42,817 bases of DNA. Source: Acidobacteriota bacterium (GTDB lineage Bacteria > Acidobacteriota > Terriglobia > Bryobacterales > Bryobacteraceae). Every line of letters begins with the position of its first letter. Positions within the stretch are counted from its first letter, which is position 1. A program made the position numbers and the translations under genes. This document shows, piece by piece, positions 25,406 through 33,477 of the stretch. The DNA lies in NCBI GenBank assembly GCA_016213725.1, contig JACQZS010000272.1, positions 1 to 42,817 of the forward strand, in the 5' to 3' direction. The notes under the pieces are model-generated. The model had not been told where the DNA came from, made no database searches, and saw nothing but the letters and a program-made list of their open reading frames with translations.

Positions 25406-25894
25406 CTACCGCACCTGGACGTTGCCGCCCTCGATGGGCCTGGTGGGCGGGTCCCAGGAGGTGTCCGTGCAGGAAGGAGCGTCCCAGTAGAAAAACCACA
25501 CCAACGAGATTTCGTCGGGGGGCGCGTTCTTGCCTTCGCCATTGTCGACGACCTTCACCCAGACCGGCAATCCCTCAAAATCGGGGTTAGTCGTTCGTTC
25601 CACGACGCCAGTCATGCGGGCCACTTTGCCATCTACTACGTACAGGCAGTTGAGCTTGATGTGGGTGGTTGCGCCTGTTTCGCGATTCTGAATCTGGACA
25701 TGGCCCGAGGTGGAGTTGTCCTGATGAGTGACCGCATTGAACGTGAAGGTGCGATACATGGGCATTCCGTAGGAGTCAACTGTCTTTAACAGGCCGGAGC
25801 CTGTGGCCGAGGATTTCGGCGCCTCAGCCCAGCCAGGGAACGCGGTGACGGCTGCGAGGGCCGAGACCAGAAATGTTACTCGCCGTGAATGCAT
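25406..25894 (-). CDS. Small exported protein of unknown function
   Basis: 162 residues from ATG 25894, chosen because GAGGAGAA lies 6-8 bases upstream and a good signal peptide follows (RRVTFLVSALAAVTAFPGWA); the frame extends 22 codons further without such support. The mature part has strands YRTFTFNAVTHQDNSTSGHVQIQN, THIKLNCLYVVDGKVARMTGVV and VWVKVVDNGEGKNAPPDEISLVWFF with one late Cys. The pattern of a hydrolysis-prone DNGEG loop followed by DEISLVWF recurs in bacterial secreted post-SET-like small proteins of unknown role. No function can be given. A hairpin overlies its leader. Confidence 0.75.
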   Translation of the reverse strand: MHSRRVTFLVSALAAVTAFPGWAEAPKSSATGSGLLKTVDSYGMPMYRTFTFNAVTHQDNSTSGHVQIQNRETGATTHIKLNCLYVVDGKVARMTGVVERTTNPDFEGLPVWVKVVDNGEGKNAPPDEISLVWFFYWDAPSCTDTSWDPPTRPIEGGNVQVR

Positions 25895-25908
25895 GGGTCT
25901 TCTCCTCG

Positions 25909-25928
25909 CGGTGCAAGTCTCTGCACCG
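25909..25928 (-). promoter_or_regulatory. Leader hairpin upstream of the small exported-protein gene
   Basis: CGGTGCA / TGCACCG, a perfect 7-bp stem with a 6-nt loop, 14 bases before the start codon and beside its ribosome site. It could modulate translation. Confidence 0.45.
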
Positions 25929-25969
25929 AATTGCGGGCTAAGGCTGTCCATCGCCTGCACGGCCCGGCC

Positions 25970-25984
25970 GCATTACGGTAATGC
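25970..25984. promoter_or_regulatory. 15-bp palindrome, possible operator
   Basis: GCATTACGGTAATGC is a perfect 7-bp inverted repeat about a single centre base, about 75 bp upstream of the start at 25894. Symmetry and position suit a repressor or activator dimer; no regulator can be named. The rest of 25895-26262 shows no gene. Confidence 0.45.
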
Positions 25985-26262
25985 GTGATCTTCGCGAGGG
26001 TACTAAGTGAGGAAGACGCGAGAGTCATCGGGGATCTTACTGGGCTGTTGCGGCCTGGGAGGATGGGCGCTCTGCCGGGAAATCGGCCAGAGCCGGCTCG
26101 TGGAACGTCGCCCGCCCTCGCGCCGCCAGTGTGCAGGGCCGCGCTTCTCGGTACGAAAAGAGGTCCACGGCTTCAGGAGACATGACACCTCTCGCCGCCT
26201 CCTCCCGAGACAACGGTAACAATCCGGTCCGCGGGCAGCCATGTTCCCTTTGATGCCTTGCT

Positions 26263-26293
26263 CTTCTACAGGTAGAAGGGATATAGGTAGAAG
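26263..26293. promoter_or_regulatory. Probable PadR operator
   Basis: CTTCTAC-AG-GTAGAAG is a perfect 7-bp inverted repeat (26263-26278), and a further half-site GTAGAAG follows at 26287-26293, 15 bp on from the second arm. It ends just before the PadR ribosome site AAGGAGG. PadR proteins bind dyads at their own promoters, so autorepression of the PadR-permease pair is likely. Confidence 0.6.
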
Positions 26294-26311
26294 AAGGAGG
26301 TATTGGCACCA

Positions 26312-26659
26312 GTGGCTTTCCTGAAATGCGATCTGCCCCAGGGCACACTCGACCTGCTGATCCTGAAGATCCTCGACCTCGCGCCGGCTCACGGCTACGC
26401 CATCGCCCAGCGAATCGAGCAGGTCTCCTCATCCGCGGTCCGCGTGCCCCAGGGATCGCTCTATCCCGCGCTCCACCGCCTCGAGAGCCGCGGCTGCCTG
26501 AAGGCCGAGTGGAAAGACACGGAGAGCGGCCGCGAGGCGAAATACTACGCGCTCACCGCTCACGGCCGATCCCGGCTCAAGGCCGAGACCGAGGGCTGGC
26601 TCCGGCTCGCCGAGGTCATCGGCCTCGTCCTTGCTCTAGACCGCGAGGGTGCGCGATGA
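26312..26659 (+). CDS. PadR-family transcriptional regulator, acidobacterial type
   Basis: 115 residues from GTG 26312, 11 bases after AAGGAGG; TTG 26303 in frame is the alternative but only 2 bases from that site. The winged helix is canonical: LPQGTLDLLILKILDLAPAHGYAIAQRIEQ, then VPQGSLYPALHRLESRGCLKAEW and the wing ESGREAKYYALTAHG. A C-terminal helix for dimerisation follows. Its stop overlaps the permease start (ATGA). This PadR plus duplicated-permease pairing is a recurrent acidobacterial arrangement (the PadR subfamily was modelled as TIGR03433, from memory). Confidence 0.93.
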   Translation: MAFLKCDLPQGTLDLLILKILDLAPAHGYAIAQRIEQVSSSAVRVPQGSLYPALHRLESRGCLKAEWKDTESGREAKYYALTAHGRSRLKAETEGWLRLAEVIGLVLALDREGAR

Positions 26660-29253
26660 AACGCCGCGACCGTGATGCGGACCTGGAGCGCGAACTAGCC
26701 TTCCACCTGGACCAGCAAGCAGCGCGCCTCGCCGCGTCCGGCCTGGACGAAGCCGGTGCGCGCCGCCAGGCCCGCCTCGAACTCGGCCCGCTCGAATCCA
26801 TCAAGGAGGAATGCCGCGCCGCCCGCCCCTTCCACGGCCTGGAGCGCCTGTGGGCCGATCTCCTCTTTTCCCTGCGGTCTCTGCGCCACCATCCCGCCTC
26901 CACCGTCTCGATCATCGCCACCGTGGCCGTTTGCGTGGCCCTCAATACTGGCGTCTACACCGTAGTCGAGTCTCTCCTGCTGCGCCCTCTGCCTTTTGAC
27001 GACTCTGCCCGCATCGTCCTGATGGCCAATCAATATCCCAAGGCCGGCTTCTCCGACTCCGACAACAGCGCAGCGGGCGACTACACAGACCGCCGCGGCC
27101 GCATCCCGGCTTTCTCCGACATCGCCCTCGTGCGTTCCGCCTCCCACCCTCTCGAGTCCGGCGGCGCACTTCAGCAGCTCAAGGGCCTTGCCGTCACTCC
27201 CGGCTTCTTCCCCCTGCTTCGCGTCCAGCCCGCAGAGGGCCGCCTGCTCACCGAATCCGACGCCCGCGAAGGCTCCGAACGCGTCATCCTACTCACGCAC
27301 GAGTTCCGCCGCTCTCTCTTCGGAGACACCCCCGCCATTGGCCGAAAGGTCCGCCTCGGCGGCCTCACCACCACCATTGTTGGCGTCCTGCCGCCCGGCT
27401 TCCGCTACCTTTCCGGCTCCAACCGCTACTTCCTCCCCCTTCGTCTGGACCCGGCCTCCTGGCGCCGCCGCCACTCCAACGATTTCCAGTTGATCGCGCG
27501 TCTCCGCGACGGCGCCACCCTGCAGCAGGCCCAGTCGCAAGTCGATGCCCTCAACGTCCGGATGCTGGACGAAGAGGGCCAGTTGAAGCCGCTCATTATT
27601 CAGACCGGTTACCACTCCACGGTCCTCCCGCTCCACCAGCGCCTCGTCCGCGGCATCCGGCCCACGCTGCAACTCCTCTGGATCGCCGCCCTCCTGGTAC
27701 TCACCGTCGGCGCCGTGAACCTCGCCGGACTGGCCGTCGCCCGCGGCGGCGCCCGCGTGCGGGAGATGGCCACGCGACTCGCCCTCGGCGCCACGCGAGC
27801 CGATCTCGCCCGGCTCTGTCTCCTCGAAAACCTCATCCCCGCTCTGGCCGGCGCCGCCCTCGGCCTCACCGCCGCCCTCGCCCTGCTGCCCGCCCTCGAT
27901 CTCCCCGTCTTCGAAGGCATCGCGGCCGTCACTCCCTCCCCCACCGTGTTCCTCTACGCCTTCGCCGCCGCTCTCGCCGCCGGCGCGTTTGCCGGCATCG
28001 GCGCGGTTCTCCCTTTCACGCGCCTCGCCGTCGCCCACGAAATGAAAGAGGGTGGCCGCGGCGCCACCTTCCGAGGCTCCGGCCTGCGCCGCTGGCTGGT
28101 TGCCGCCCAACTGGCGCTTTCCTTCGTGCTCCTGCATGGCGCCGGCGTGGTCACCGCTTCTCTGCATCAGCTCACCGCTCAGGATCCCGGCTTCCACGTG
28201 GACGGCGTCTCCACCATCTCCACGGCCCTTCCCGGCTCGCTCTACCCAAGTGACAGCGCGGTCTCTTCCGCCATCCAGCGCGCTGTCCTCCAACTGCGCC
28301 AGGTTTCCGGTGTCCAACTCGCCTCCGCGGCGTCCGACGTGCCCTTCGCGCCCCGCTACAGCGACAGCGTCGTCATGCCTGACGGCCGCAAATCCCCGCT
28401 TGACGACTCAGCCATCTCTCCCGTCCGCCTCAAGGTCTTGCCCGGCTACTTCGAAGCGCTCGGAGTTTCACCTCTCCGCGGCCGCCTCTTCGACGCCCGT
28501 GACGGCGAACCGTCCCGCCGCGCCGTCATCATCGACCAGACCCTCGCCCGCCGCTTCTGGCCCGGACTGGATCCGGTCGGCCGCAAACTCGGCTATGCGC
28601 TCGATCCCCCCGAGAAGCTCATGACCGTCCTGGCTGTCGTGCCCTCTGTCCGCCTCCAGGACCTATCCGGCGCCGGCACCCCTCACGGCGTCTATTACGT
28701 TCCGTTCCAGCAGGAGCCGGAATCCACGGTCACCTTCCTCTGGCGAGGCTCCTCCGCTTCTGCCGACTCAGTCCGAAGTGCGCTTGCTTCGGCGCTTCCG
28801 GGCGCCGCCCTGTTCGATGCCTCCTCCCTCCCCTCCCGCCTCAACCTCACCCTCCAGCCCCAGCGTGACGCTCAAAGTCTCGTCGCGATTTTCGCCGGCG
28901 TGGCCCTCTTCCTCGCCGCTCTCGGCATCTACGGCCTGCTCGCCTTCTGGTTGGCGCAGCGCCGCCGGGAGATCGCCATCCGTCTGGCCCTCGGCTGCCG
29001 CCCCTCCGGGGTGGTCACGCTCCTCTTGCGGCACTCTCTGTCGCTCCTCGCGCTGGGCTTGGTGGCCGGCCTCGCCATCACAGTTCCGCTGCAGCCCTGG
29101 ATCGCATCCCGGCTCTTCGGCGTCTCGCGATTCGAGCCCCTGGTCACGCTCTCCGTCGCCGGGGTGCTCCTCCTGGCCGCCGCCCTCGCCATGGCCGCCC
29201 CCGTCTGGCGCGGCACCCGCCTGGAGGCAGGCCGCGTCCTGGCGGCGGACTGA
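26656..29253 (+). CDS. ADOP-type duplicated ABC permease (FtsX/MacB-like), no ATPase partner
   Basis: 865 residues. N-terminal cytoplasmic segment 1-80 (RDADLERELAFHLDQQAARLAASGLDEAGARRQARLELG) is the usual leader of acidobacterial permeases. Then a membrane helix near 85-110, a MacB-like periplasmic domain (SDIALVRSASHP, VTPGFFPLLRVQPAEGRLL, VILTHEFRRSLFG), three helices of a first FtsX domain (RGGARVREMATRLALGATRADLARL), a second periplasmic domain (VLPGYFEALGVSPLRGRLF) and a second FtsX domain (QRRREIAIRLALGCRPSGVVTLLL). Such acidobacterial duplicated orphan permeases (TIGR03434, from memory) lack an adjacent ATPase, as here. Substrate unknown. Codons end mostly in C, unlike + strand neighbours. 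Confidence 0.93.
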   Translation: MKRRDRDADLERELAFHLDQQAARLAASGLDEAGARRQARLELGPLESIKEECRAARPFHGLERLWADLLFSLRSLRHHPASTVSIIATVAVCVALNTGVYTVVESLLLRPLPFDDSARIVLMANQYPKAGFSDSDNSAAGDYTDRRGRIPAFSDIALVRSASHPLESGGALQQLKGLAVTPGFFPLLRVQPAEGRLLTESDAREGSERVILLTHEFRRSLFGDTPAIGRKVRLGGLTTTIVGVLPPGFRYLSGSNRYFLPLRLDPASWRRRHSNDFQLIARLRDGATLQQAQSQVDALNVRMLDEEGQLKPLIIQTGYHSTVLPLHQRLVRGIRPTLQLLWIAALLVLTVGAVNLAGLAVARGGARVREMATRLALGATRADLARLCLLENLIPALAGAALGLTAALALLPALDLPVFEGIAAVTPSPTVFLYAFAAALAAGAFAGIGAVLPFTRLAVAHEMKEGGRGATFRGSGLRRWLVAAQLALSFVLLHGAGVVTASLHQLTAQDPGFHVDGVSTISTALPGSLYPSDSAVSSAIQRAVLQLRQVSGVQLASAASDVPFAPRYSDSVVMPDGRKSPLDDSAISPVRLKVLPGYFEALGVSPLRGRLFDARDGEPSRRAVIIDQTLARRFWPGLDPVGRKLGYALDPPEKLMTVLAVVPSVRLQDLSGAGTPHGVYYVPFQQEPESTVTFLWRGSSASADSVRSALASALPGAALFDASSLPSRLNLTLQPQRDAQSLVAIFAGVALFLAALGIYGLLAFWLAQRRREIAIRLALGCRPSGVVTLLLRHSLSLLALGLVAGLAITVPLQPWIASRLFGVSRFEPLVTLSVAGVLLLAAALAMAAPVWRGTRLEAGRVLAAD

Positions 29254-29361
29254 TGCGGCGGTTCCCGCGGGGGTCAAGCCCCGGTGCGTCCTCCGCGCCA
29301 CCGGCCGGCATGAGGGGTGAAAACCAGCAGAATCTGCCCCTGCGGAGGCCCTTTTGAGGCT

Positions 29362-29376
29362 GAAAGCGGCGCTTTC
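29362..29376. promoter_or_regulatory. 15-bp inverted repeat upstream of the DUF507 promoter
   Basis: GAAAGC-GGC-GCTTTC, a perfect 6-bp dyad about 60 bp upstream of the -35 box at 29435. It may be an operator; no regulator can be named. Confidence 0.35.
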
Positions 29377-29434
29377 CAAAGATGGAGGCGGCCGCGCAAC
29401 TTCTGGGGGTGCTACGGATTACCCCTCGAATGAT

Positions 29435-29463
29435 TTGACACCCCCTCCGGCCCTTCCTATTCT
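29435..29463 (+). promoter_or_regulatory. Strong sigma-70 promoter of the DUF507 gene
   Basis: Consensus TTGACA (29435-29440), exactly 17 bp, then TATTCT (29458-29463). Predicted transcript start near 29470, giving a leader of about 32 bases. Confidence 0.75.
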
Positions 29464-29501
29464 GAAAGTTAGGCCCATCTGGAAGCACTTGGGCGCCCGG
29501 A

Positions 29502-30092
29502 ATGCTGATTGCCAAAGAATTCGTTGCCTACTTGAGTCGCCAGCTCGCTAACCGGCTGGACAGCAACATCATCGAAATCTCCAATCCAGCGGCCGTCGCT
29601 GAACTGATCAATACCATCGTGTTGGACGAACTGACGGTGGAGGACCGGTTGAACGACGAGGTGCGGGACCTGTTGGAACAGTACTCCGTGTACATGTCCA
29701 ACAACGGGATCAGCTACTCGGAGATGTTCCGCCGCATCAAGAACCAATTGGTCGCGCAGCGCAAGATCGTGCGGGCCAGCGGCAGGGACACCGGCGACGC
29801 AATGAAGCTGAGCCGGGACAAGATCAACGAGATTTCCCACAAACTGGTTGCCGGGCTGAGGAAGTCCCGCGACTGCCGGCTGCGAAAGGACGTGAACGAC
29901 GTCCGGCTGGAGCTGGTGAAGGTGGTCTCGGAAATCCTGTTGAACGAAGACAAGGCCGACAAGGCGGCGCGGCAAAAGATCCGCACTCTGAAGAAGGAAG
30001 TGCCAGAGGGCACGGAGGAGTGGGACATCCTGCACAAGCGATACTACGCCGATGAGCTGAAGAGCTACGGCATTGACCTCTCACACGGCTAA
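29502..30092 (+). CDS. DUF507 family protein, two domain copies
   Basis: 196 residues, cytoplasmic, highly charged and helical. The first half (LIAKEFVAYLSRQLANRLDSNIIEISNPAAVAELINTIVLDELTVEDRLNDEVRDLL) and the second (LSRDKINEISHKLVAGLRKSRDCRLRKDVNDVRLELVKVVSEILLNEDKADKAARQKI) are similar and each matches the short DUF507 unit, so this is the usual duplicated form. Function is not established. It has the best promoter in the window, which suggests steady expression. Ribosome site GGGCGCCCGG is weak. Confidence 0.88.
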   Translation: MLIAKEFVAYLSRQLANRLDSNIIEISNPAAVAELINTIVLDELTVEDRLNDEVRDLLEQYSVYMSNNGISYSEMFRRIKNQLVAQRKIVRASGRDTGDAMKLSRDKINEISHKLVAGLRKSRDCRLRKDVNDVRLELVKVVSEILLNEDKADKAARQKIRTLKKEVPEGTEEWDILHKRYYADELKSYGIDLSHG

Positions 30093-30139
30093 TTGCGCCG
30101 CGCCGCGTTTTACTTCACTCGGAAACTGGTTCGGATAAG

Positions 30140-31081
30140 ATGGCTGCGATGAGTCACGCACTAGTTGTCACCGGTTCGCTCAACATGGATTTCGTGGTGC
30201 AGGTGGAACGTCTGCCGGCACCCGGAGAAACGACGATGGGCGCCGGTTTCAAAATGATTCCTGGCGGGAAGGGCGCCAACCAGGCGTGTGCGGCGGGCCG
30301 TCTGGCGCAGGACGCCGTGGTGCGGATGCTGGGCCGAGTAGGGTACGATCCGTTTGCCGATCATCTGAAGGCGAGCCTGGCGGCGGCGGGCGTGGACGTC
30401 AGCCACGTCATCGCCACGCGCAGCGAGCCGACCGGCGTGGCTCTGATCTGGGTGGAGAAGGCGGGCCAGAACTCGATTGTGGTGGCGCCGGGGGCGAACG
30501 GCGAACTGACGCCGGCGGATATCGAATCGGGCAAGCAGGTTTATCACGGGGCAAGGTGCGCGCTGTTCCAACTGGAAACGCCTCTGGAGGCCGTGGCGGC
30601 GGCGCTCAAGGCCGCGCGCGCGGCGGGGGCGGAGACGGTGCTGGATCCGGCCCCGGCGCGTCCGCTGCCGGCCGAGGTGCTGGGCGGCGTGGATCTGTTG
30701 ACGCCGAATGAGAGCGAGGCTTGCATCCTGCTGGGCCGCGCGCCGGAACGGGTTGGATTCGCGGAAGCCGCGCGGATGGCGCTGGAGCTGCGGGGATTGG
30801 GTCCGAAGGCGGTGATCGTAAAGCTGGGCGACCAGGGCTGCTACTATTCGGGGCCGCTGGGCGAGATGGCGGTGGAAGGGTTCCAAGTGCAGGCGGTGGA
30901 CACGACTGCGGCGGGCGACACGTTCAACGGTGCGCTGGCGGTGGCGCTGACGGAGGGGCAGGAGATGCGGGCGGCGCTGCGCTTTGCCAATGCGGCGGCA
31001 GCGATCTCGGTGACGCGGCTGGGAGCGCAGGCGTCGATTCCCTCGCGGGCGGAAGTGGAAGAGTTCCTGTCTAAGGCTTGA
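30140..31081 (+). CDS. rbsK: Ribokinase, PfkB family
   Basis: Phosphorylates ribose, or a related sugar, at O5 using ATP. 313 residues; ATG 30149 is an alternative start. Diagnostic features are GSLNMDFVVQVERLPAPGETT near the N-terminus, GGKGANQACAAGRL at 42-55 (sugar-binding GGK-N), LLTPNESEA, and the C-terminal DTTAAGDTFNGAL with catalytic Asp260 and the anion hole. A ribokinase-like sugar lid is present (FKMIPG). No ribose transporter adjoins. Its end overlaps the convergent membrane-protein gene by 11 bp. Confidence 0.9.
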   Translation: MAAMSHALVVTGSLNMDFVVQVERLPAPGETTMGAGFKMIPGGKGANQACAAGRLAQDAVVRMLGRVGYDPFADHLKASLAAAGVDVSHVIATRSEPTGVALIWVEKAGQNSIVVAPGANGELTPADIESGKQVYHGARCALFQLETPLEAVAAALKAARAAGAETVLDPAPARPLPAEVLGGVDLLTPNESEACILLGRAPERVGFAEAARMALELRGLGPKAVIVKLGDQGCYYSGPLGEMAVEGFQVQAVDTTAAGDTFNGALAVALTEGQEMRAALRFANAAAAISVTRLGAQASIPSRAEVEEFLSKA

Positions 31082-32687
31082 GGCGGAGAACCGCCCAAGA
31101 GGCGTTCCGGTAAGCGGGCGTGACGCCGGCGGGGAGATTGCGCGGCTGGATGACGAGGTAGTCGATCCCGAGGTTGCGGTAATCCTCCAGCGGGCGGAGC
31201 GGCGGGCGCGCCTGGTTGGTGGCCTGCCAGCGCTTCCACCATTCAAAGCCGTAGTCGCGGAGGAGATTGGCCTGGCCGCCCGATTTCCAATCGACGTAAA
31301 GGCCGCGGAGGGAGTTGGCCCGGAAGACGCCGGGCTGGAGGCCGCGGGCGGTGTCGGGGAAGAAAAAGATGTCGTCGCGGGAAGTATTTGCCTCGGCCCA
31401 GGCAGCGGCGTTGTCCAGTTCCGGCGTGTGAAGCCGGGGAATGTAGCTGACGCCGGCCAGGTGGGGGATGAGGAAGAATGCCGATAGCGCGACCGGGAAC
31501 GCCGCACGGGGGTAGAGCGTGGCGGCGGTGGCGAGGGCAGCCAGGAGGAGGGTGACGGCGATCCGCGGCCAGTTGCCATCGAAGAAGAGCTGCACCACGA
31601 GGCCGTTGACGGGGATCGCGAAGACGATGAGGAACCATGCGCCGGTCTCCCACAAGCGCCGGGCGCGGGCGGCCTGCCAGGCGGCGGCAATGGCCAGGAG
31701 GCTGGCGAGAGCGGTGATGAAGAGCACCGCCCGGGCTGGCTGGAACTGCGGCATCAGGATCCACTTGCCCAGGTCCAGCAGGAGGTACTGCAGGGGGATC
31801 ATGGCGAGGCCGTAGATGAGGAGCGCGAGCGTGAGGAAGCGCGCTTCGGGCGTCATGAAGGCGCGGATGCGGCGCCAGGAGACGACGGCGGCCGCAAAGA
31901 GCAGCGGATATTGAAAGAGCCACTCCCGAGGCCATAAGGAAACCCAGTTGTAGGCGCCGCGGAACTTCTGGATGCGCTCGAGCTCCGGGGGGATCTGGCC
32001 GAGCCAGACCTGGCGGTCGGTTCCGTATGCCTGGAGGCCGGCGAAGAGGACCAGGCCGGCGGCCGCGGCGGCGATGGAGGCCTCCAGCGCGATGCCTTCG
32101 CGGCGATCGTGGGCGAAGCGCCAGTGGAGGACGAGACACAGCCAGAAAGGAGCGGTGGTGGTGGGATGGTAGAGAGTAGCTAAGACGGCAAGGAGCCCGG
32201 CCCACATCCAGCGGCGATGGACGGCCGCGCCGAGCGCCGCGATGATGATCAGAATGGCGAAGCCGCGCGGGACGGGTTCGTACTCCATGGTAAGCACAGC
32301 CGGGCCGTTGATGACGGCTCCGGCAGCGAAGACTCCGGCGGCCAGCAGTGCGCCTGAAGTGGGTAGGCCCAGAGCGAGAGCGATGCAGAACGCTCCGGCG
32401 ATTCCGGCCGCGCGGAAAAGAAACTGCTGAGTCTGGAGGATGGTTTGGAACGAGGCGCCGGTGAGGCGGCGGAGGCCGACGGCGATCTCGTCGTAGAAAG
32501 TGAACTTGACGTGGGGGCGGAGGGCGATTTCGTCGTGCGAGTAGAGGGTGTGATCGAATTGGCGTTCGAGGATGGGGATGTAAATCTGGGTATCGGACTG
32601 CAGCCAGGAGTGGCCTGGAAAGACGGTGAAACCGAGCAGCGCAAGCAGCAGGAAGGCGGACGCGAGAAGGAGATACCGCGGGATCAC
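31071..32687 (-). CDS. Polytopic membrane protein, GT-C glycosyltransferase-like
   Basis: 538 residues with about a dozen hydrophobic helices. The first periplasmic loop after helix 1 (HSWLQSDTQIYIPILERQF, with an Asp) and the long soluble C-terminal part (about 430-538: RLHTPELDNAAAWAEANTSRDDIFFFPDT, RNLGIDYLVIQPRNLPAG) are laid out as in GT-C lipid-linked sugar transferases and related membrane proteins. No specific family motif is certain. Its ATG overlaps the TPR gene stop by 4 bp, so they form an operon. Membrane location is certain, the transferase role is inference. Confidence 0.78.
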   Translation of the reverse strand: MIPRYLLLASAFLLLALLGFTVFPGHSWLQSDTQIYIPILERQFDHTLYSHDEIALRPHVKFTFYDEIAVGLRRLTGASFQTILQTQQFLFRAAGIAGAFCIALALGLPTSGALLAAGVFAAGAVINGPAVLTMEYEPVPRGFAILIIIAALGAAVHRRWMWAGLLAVLATLYHPTTTAPFWLCLVLHWRFAHDRREGIALEASIAAAAAGLVLFAGLQAYGTDRQVWLGQIPPELERIQKFRGAYNWVSLWPREWLFQYPLLFAAAVVSWRRIRAFMTPEARFLTLALLIYGLAMIPLQYLLLDLGKWILMPQFQPARAVLFITALASLLAIAAAWQAARARRLWETGAWFLIVFAIPVNGLVVQLFFDGNWPRIAVTLLLAALATAATLYPRAAFPVALSAFFLIPHLAGVSYIPRLHTPELDNAAAWAEANTSRDDIFFFPDTARGLQPGVFRANSLRGLYVDWKSGGQANLLRDYGFEWWKRWQATNQARPPLRPLEDYRNLGIDYLVIQPRNLPAGVTPAYRNASWAVLRLKP

Positions 32688-33367
32688 TTCTCGGGGGTCT
32701 TCTCCAATTGCTGCTTCGTCCAGACGCGGGCTGGATTGAGCTTCTGGCTCTGGCTGATGGCCTGCCGGGCATCCGCGTTGCGGTTCATTTTACGGAGGAC
32801 TATGCCTTTCCACAGCCACGCGTCGGCGTCCTTGGGGTCGAGTTGGAGGGCCTTGTCGATGTCTTTGAGCGCGAGGTCGGGCCCGCCGCCAAAGGAGGGC
32901 GGCAGGTAATAGTTGCCGACACCACGGCTGAGGTAGACGAGGGGAGACTTGGGGGAGAGTTCGACGGCCTTGTTGACTTCGTCCAGAGCGCAGCGGCCGT
33001 AGCGGAGGCCGGCGAGGGGATTGGCGGGGATGACCTGGCCGCAGAGGGCGCCGAGGACGCGGTGGTATTCGCCGGAGTCCGGCTTGAGGGCAACGGCCTT
33101 CTCGGCGGCGCGGATGCCGCTTTCGGCGGCGGACCTGGCGCCGTTCTTGTCGCGAAGCTCCATGGCGACTTCGGCGCGGACCAGCTCGTGGATGGCTGCC
33201 GAGTATAGCGCGGCGGGATCGTTCGCTTTGGCCTGAGCCGCGGCGGAGGCGTCGGCGGCGAGCTTGTCGAGGGCCGGCCGATCCTGCGCATCGCGAGCTT
33301 TGCGCAGGCCGGCGGGGAGGTCAGCGGCTGTTGCCGAGAGGACGGCGAAGATGAGAAGGCGTCTCAT
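32684..33367 (-). CDS. Exported TPR-repeat protein
   Basis: 227 residues with a signal peptide (RRLLIFAVLSATAADL). The body is helical TPR-like repeats: AALYSAAIHELVRAEVAMELRDKNGARSAAESGIRAAEKAVALKPDSGEYHRVLG, then YGRCALDEVNKAVELSPKSPLVYLSRGVGNYYL and LALKDIDKALQLDPKDADAWLWKGIVLRKM. It ends with a Lys-rich tail. Protein-protein scaffold in the periplasm is likely. First gene of a two-gene operon with the polytopic membrane protein (4-bp overlap). It starts 110 bp from the divergent TPR gene at 33478. Confidence 0.85.
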   Translation of the reverse strand: MRRLLIFAVLSATAADLPAGLRKARDAQDRPALDKLAADASAAAQAKANDPAALYSAAIHELVRAEVAMELRDKNGARSAAESGIRAAEKAVALKPDSGEYHRVLGALCGQVIPANPLAGLRYGRCALDEVNKAVELSPKSPLVYLSRGVGNYYLPPSFGGGPDLALKDIDKALQLDPKDADAWLWKGIVLRKMNRNADARQAISQSQKLNPARVWTKQQLEKTPEK

Positions 33368-33423
33368 GCGGTGAAACCAATATTCTACCGATGCCGGAGG
33401 GCGTTGGGGCGTTACTTTGTTTC

Positions 33424-33451
33424 TTGCGTTTGCTTCCGGCCGTGGGATAAT
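33424..33451 (+). promoter_or_regulatory. Possible promoter of the second TPR gene
   Basis: TTGCGT (33424-33429), 16-bp spacer, GATAAT (33446-33451); the start codon follows 26 bases later with GAGAGGCTGGG as ribosome site. Confidence 0.5.
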
Positions 33452-33477
33452 CGCTGGACAGAGAGGCTGGGACAGCG

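Noticed and set aside
25269-25789. Plus-strand frames over the 25.1-25.8 kb interval
   Set aside because: Antisense to the small exported-protein gene, no family features and no ribosome site.
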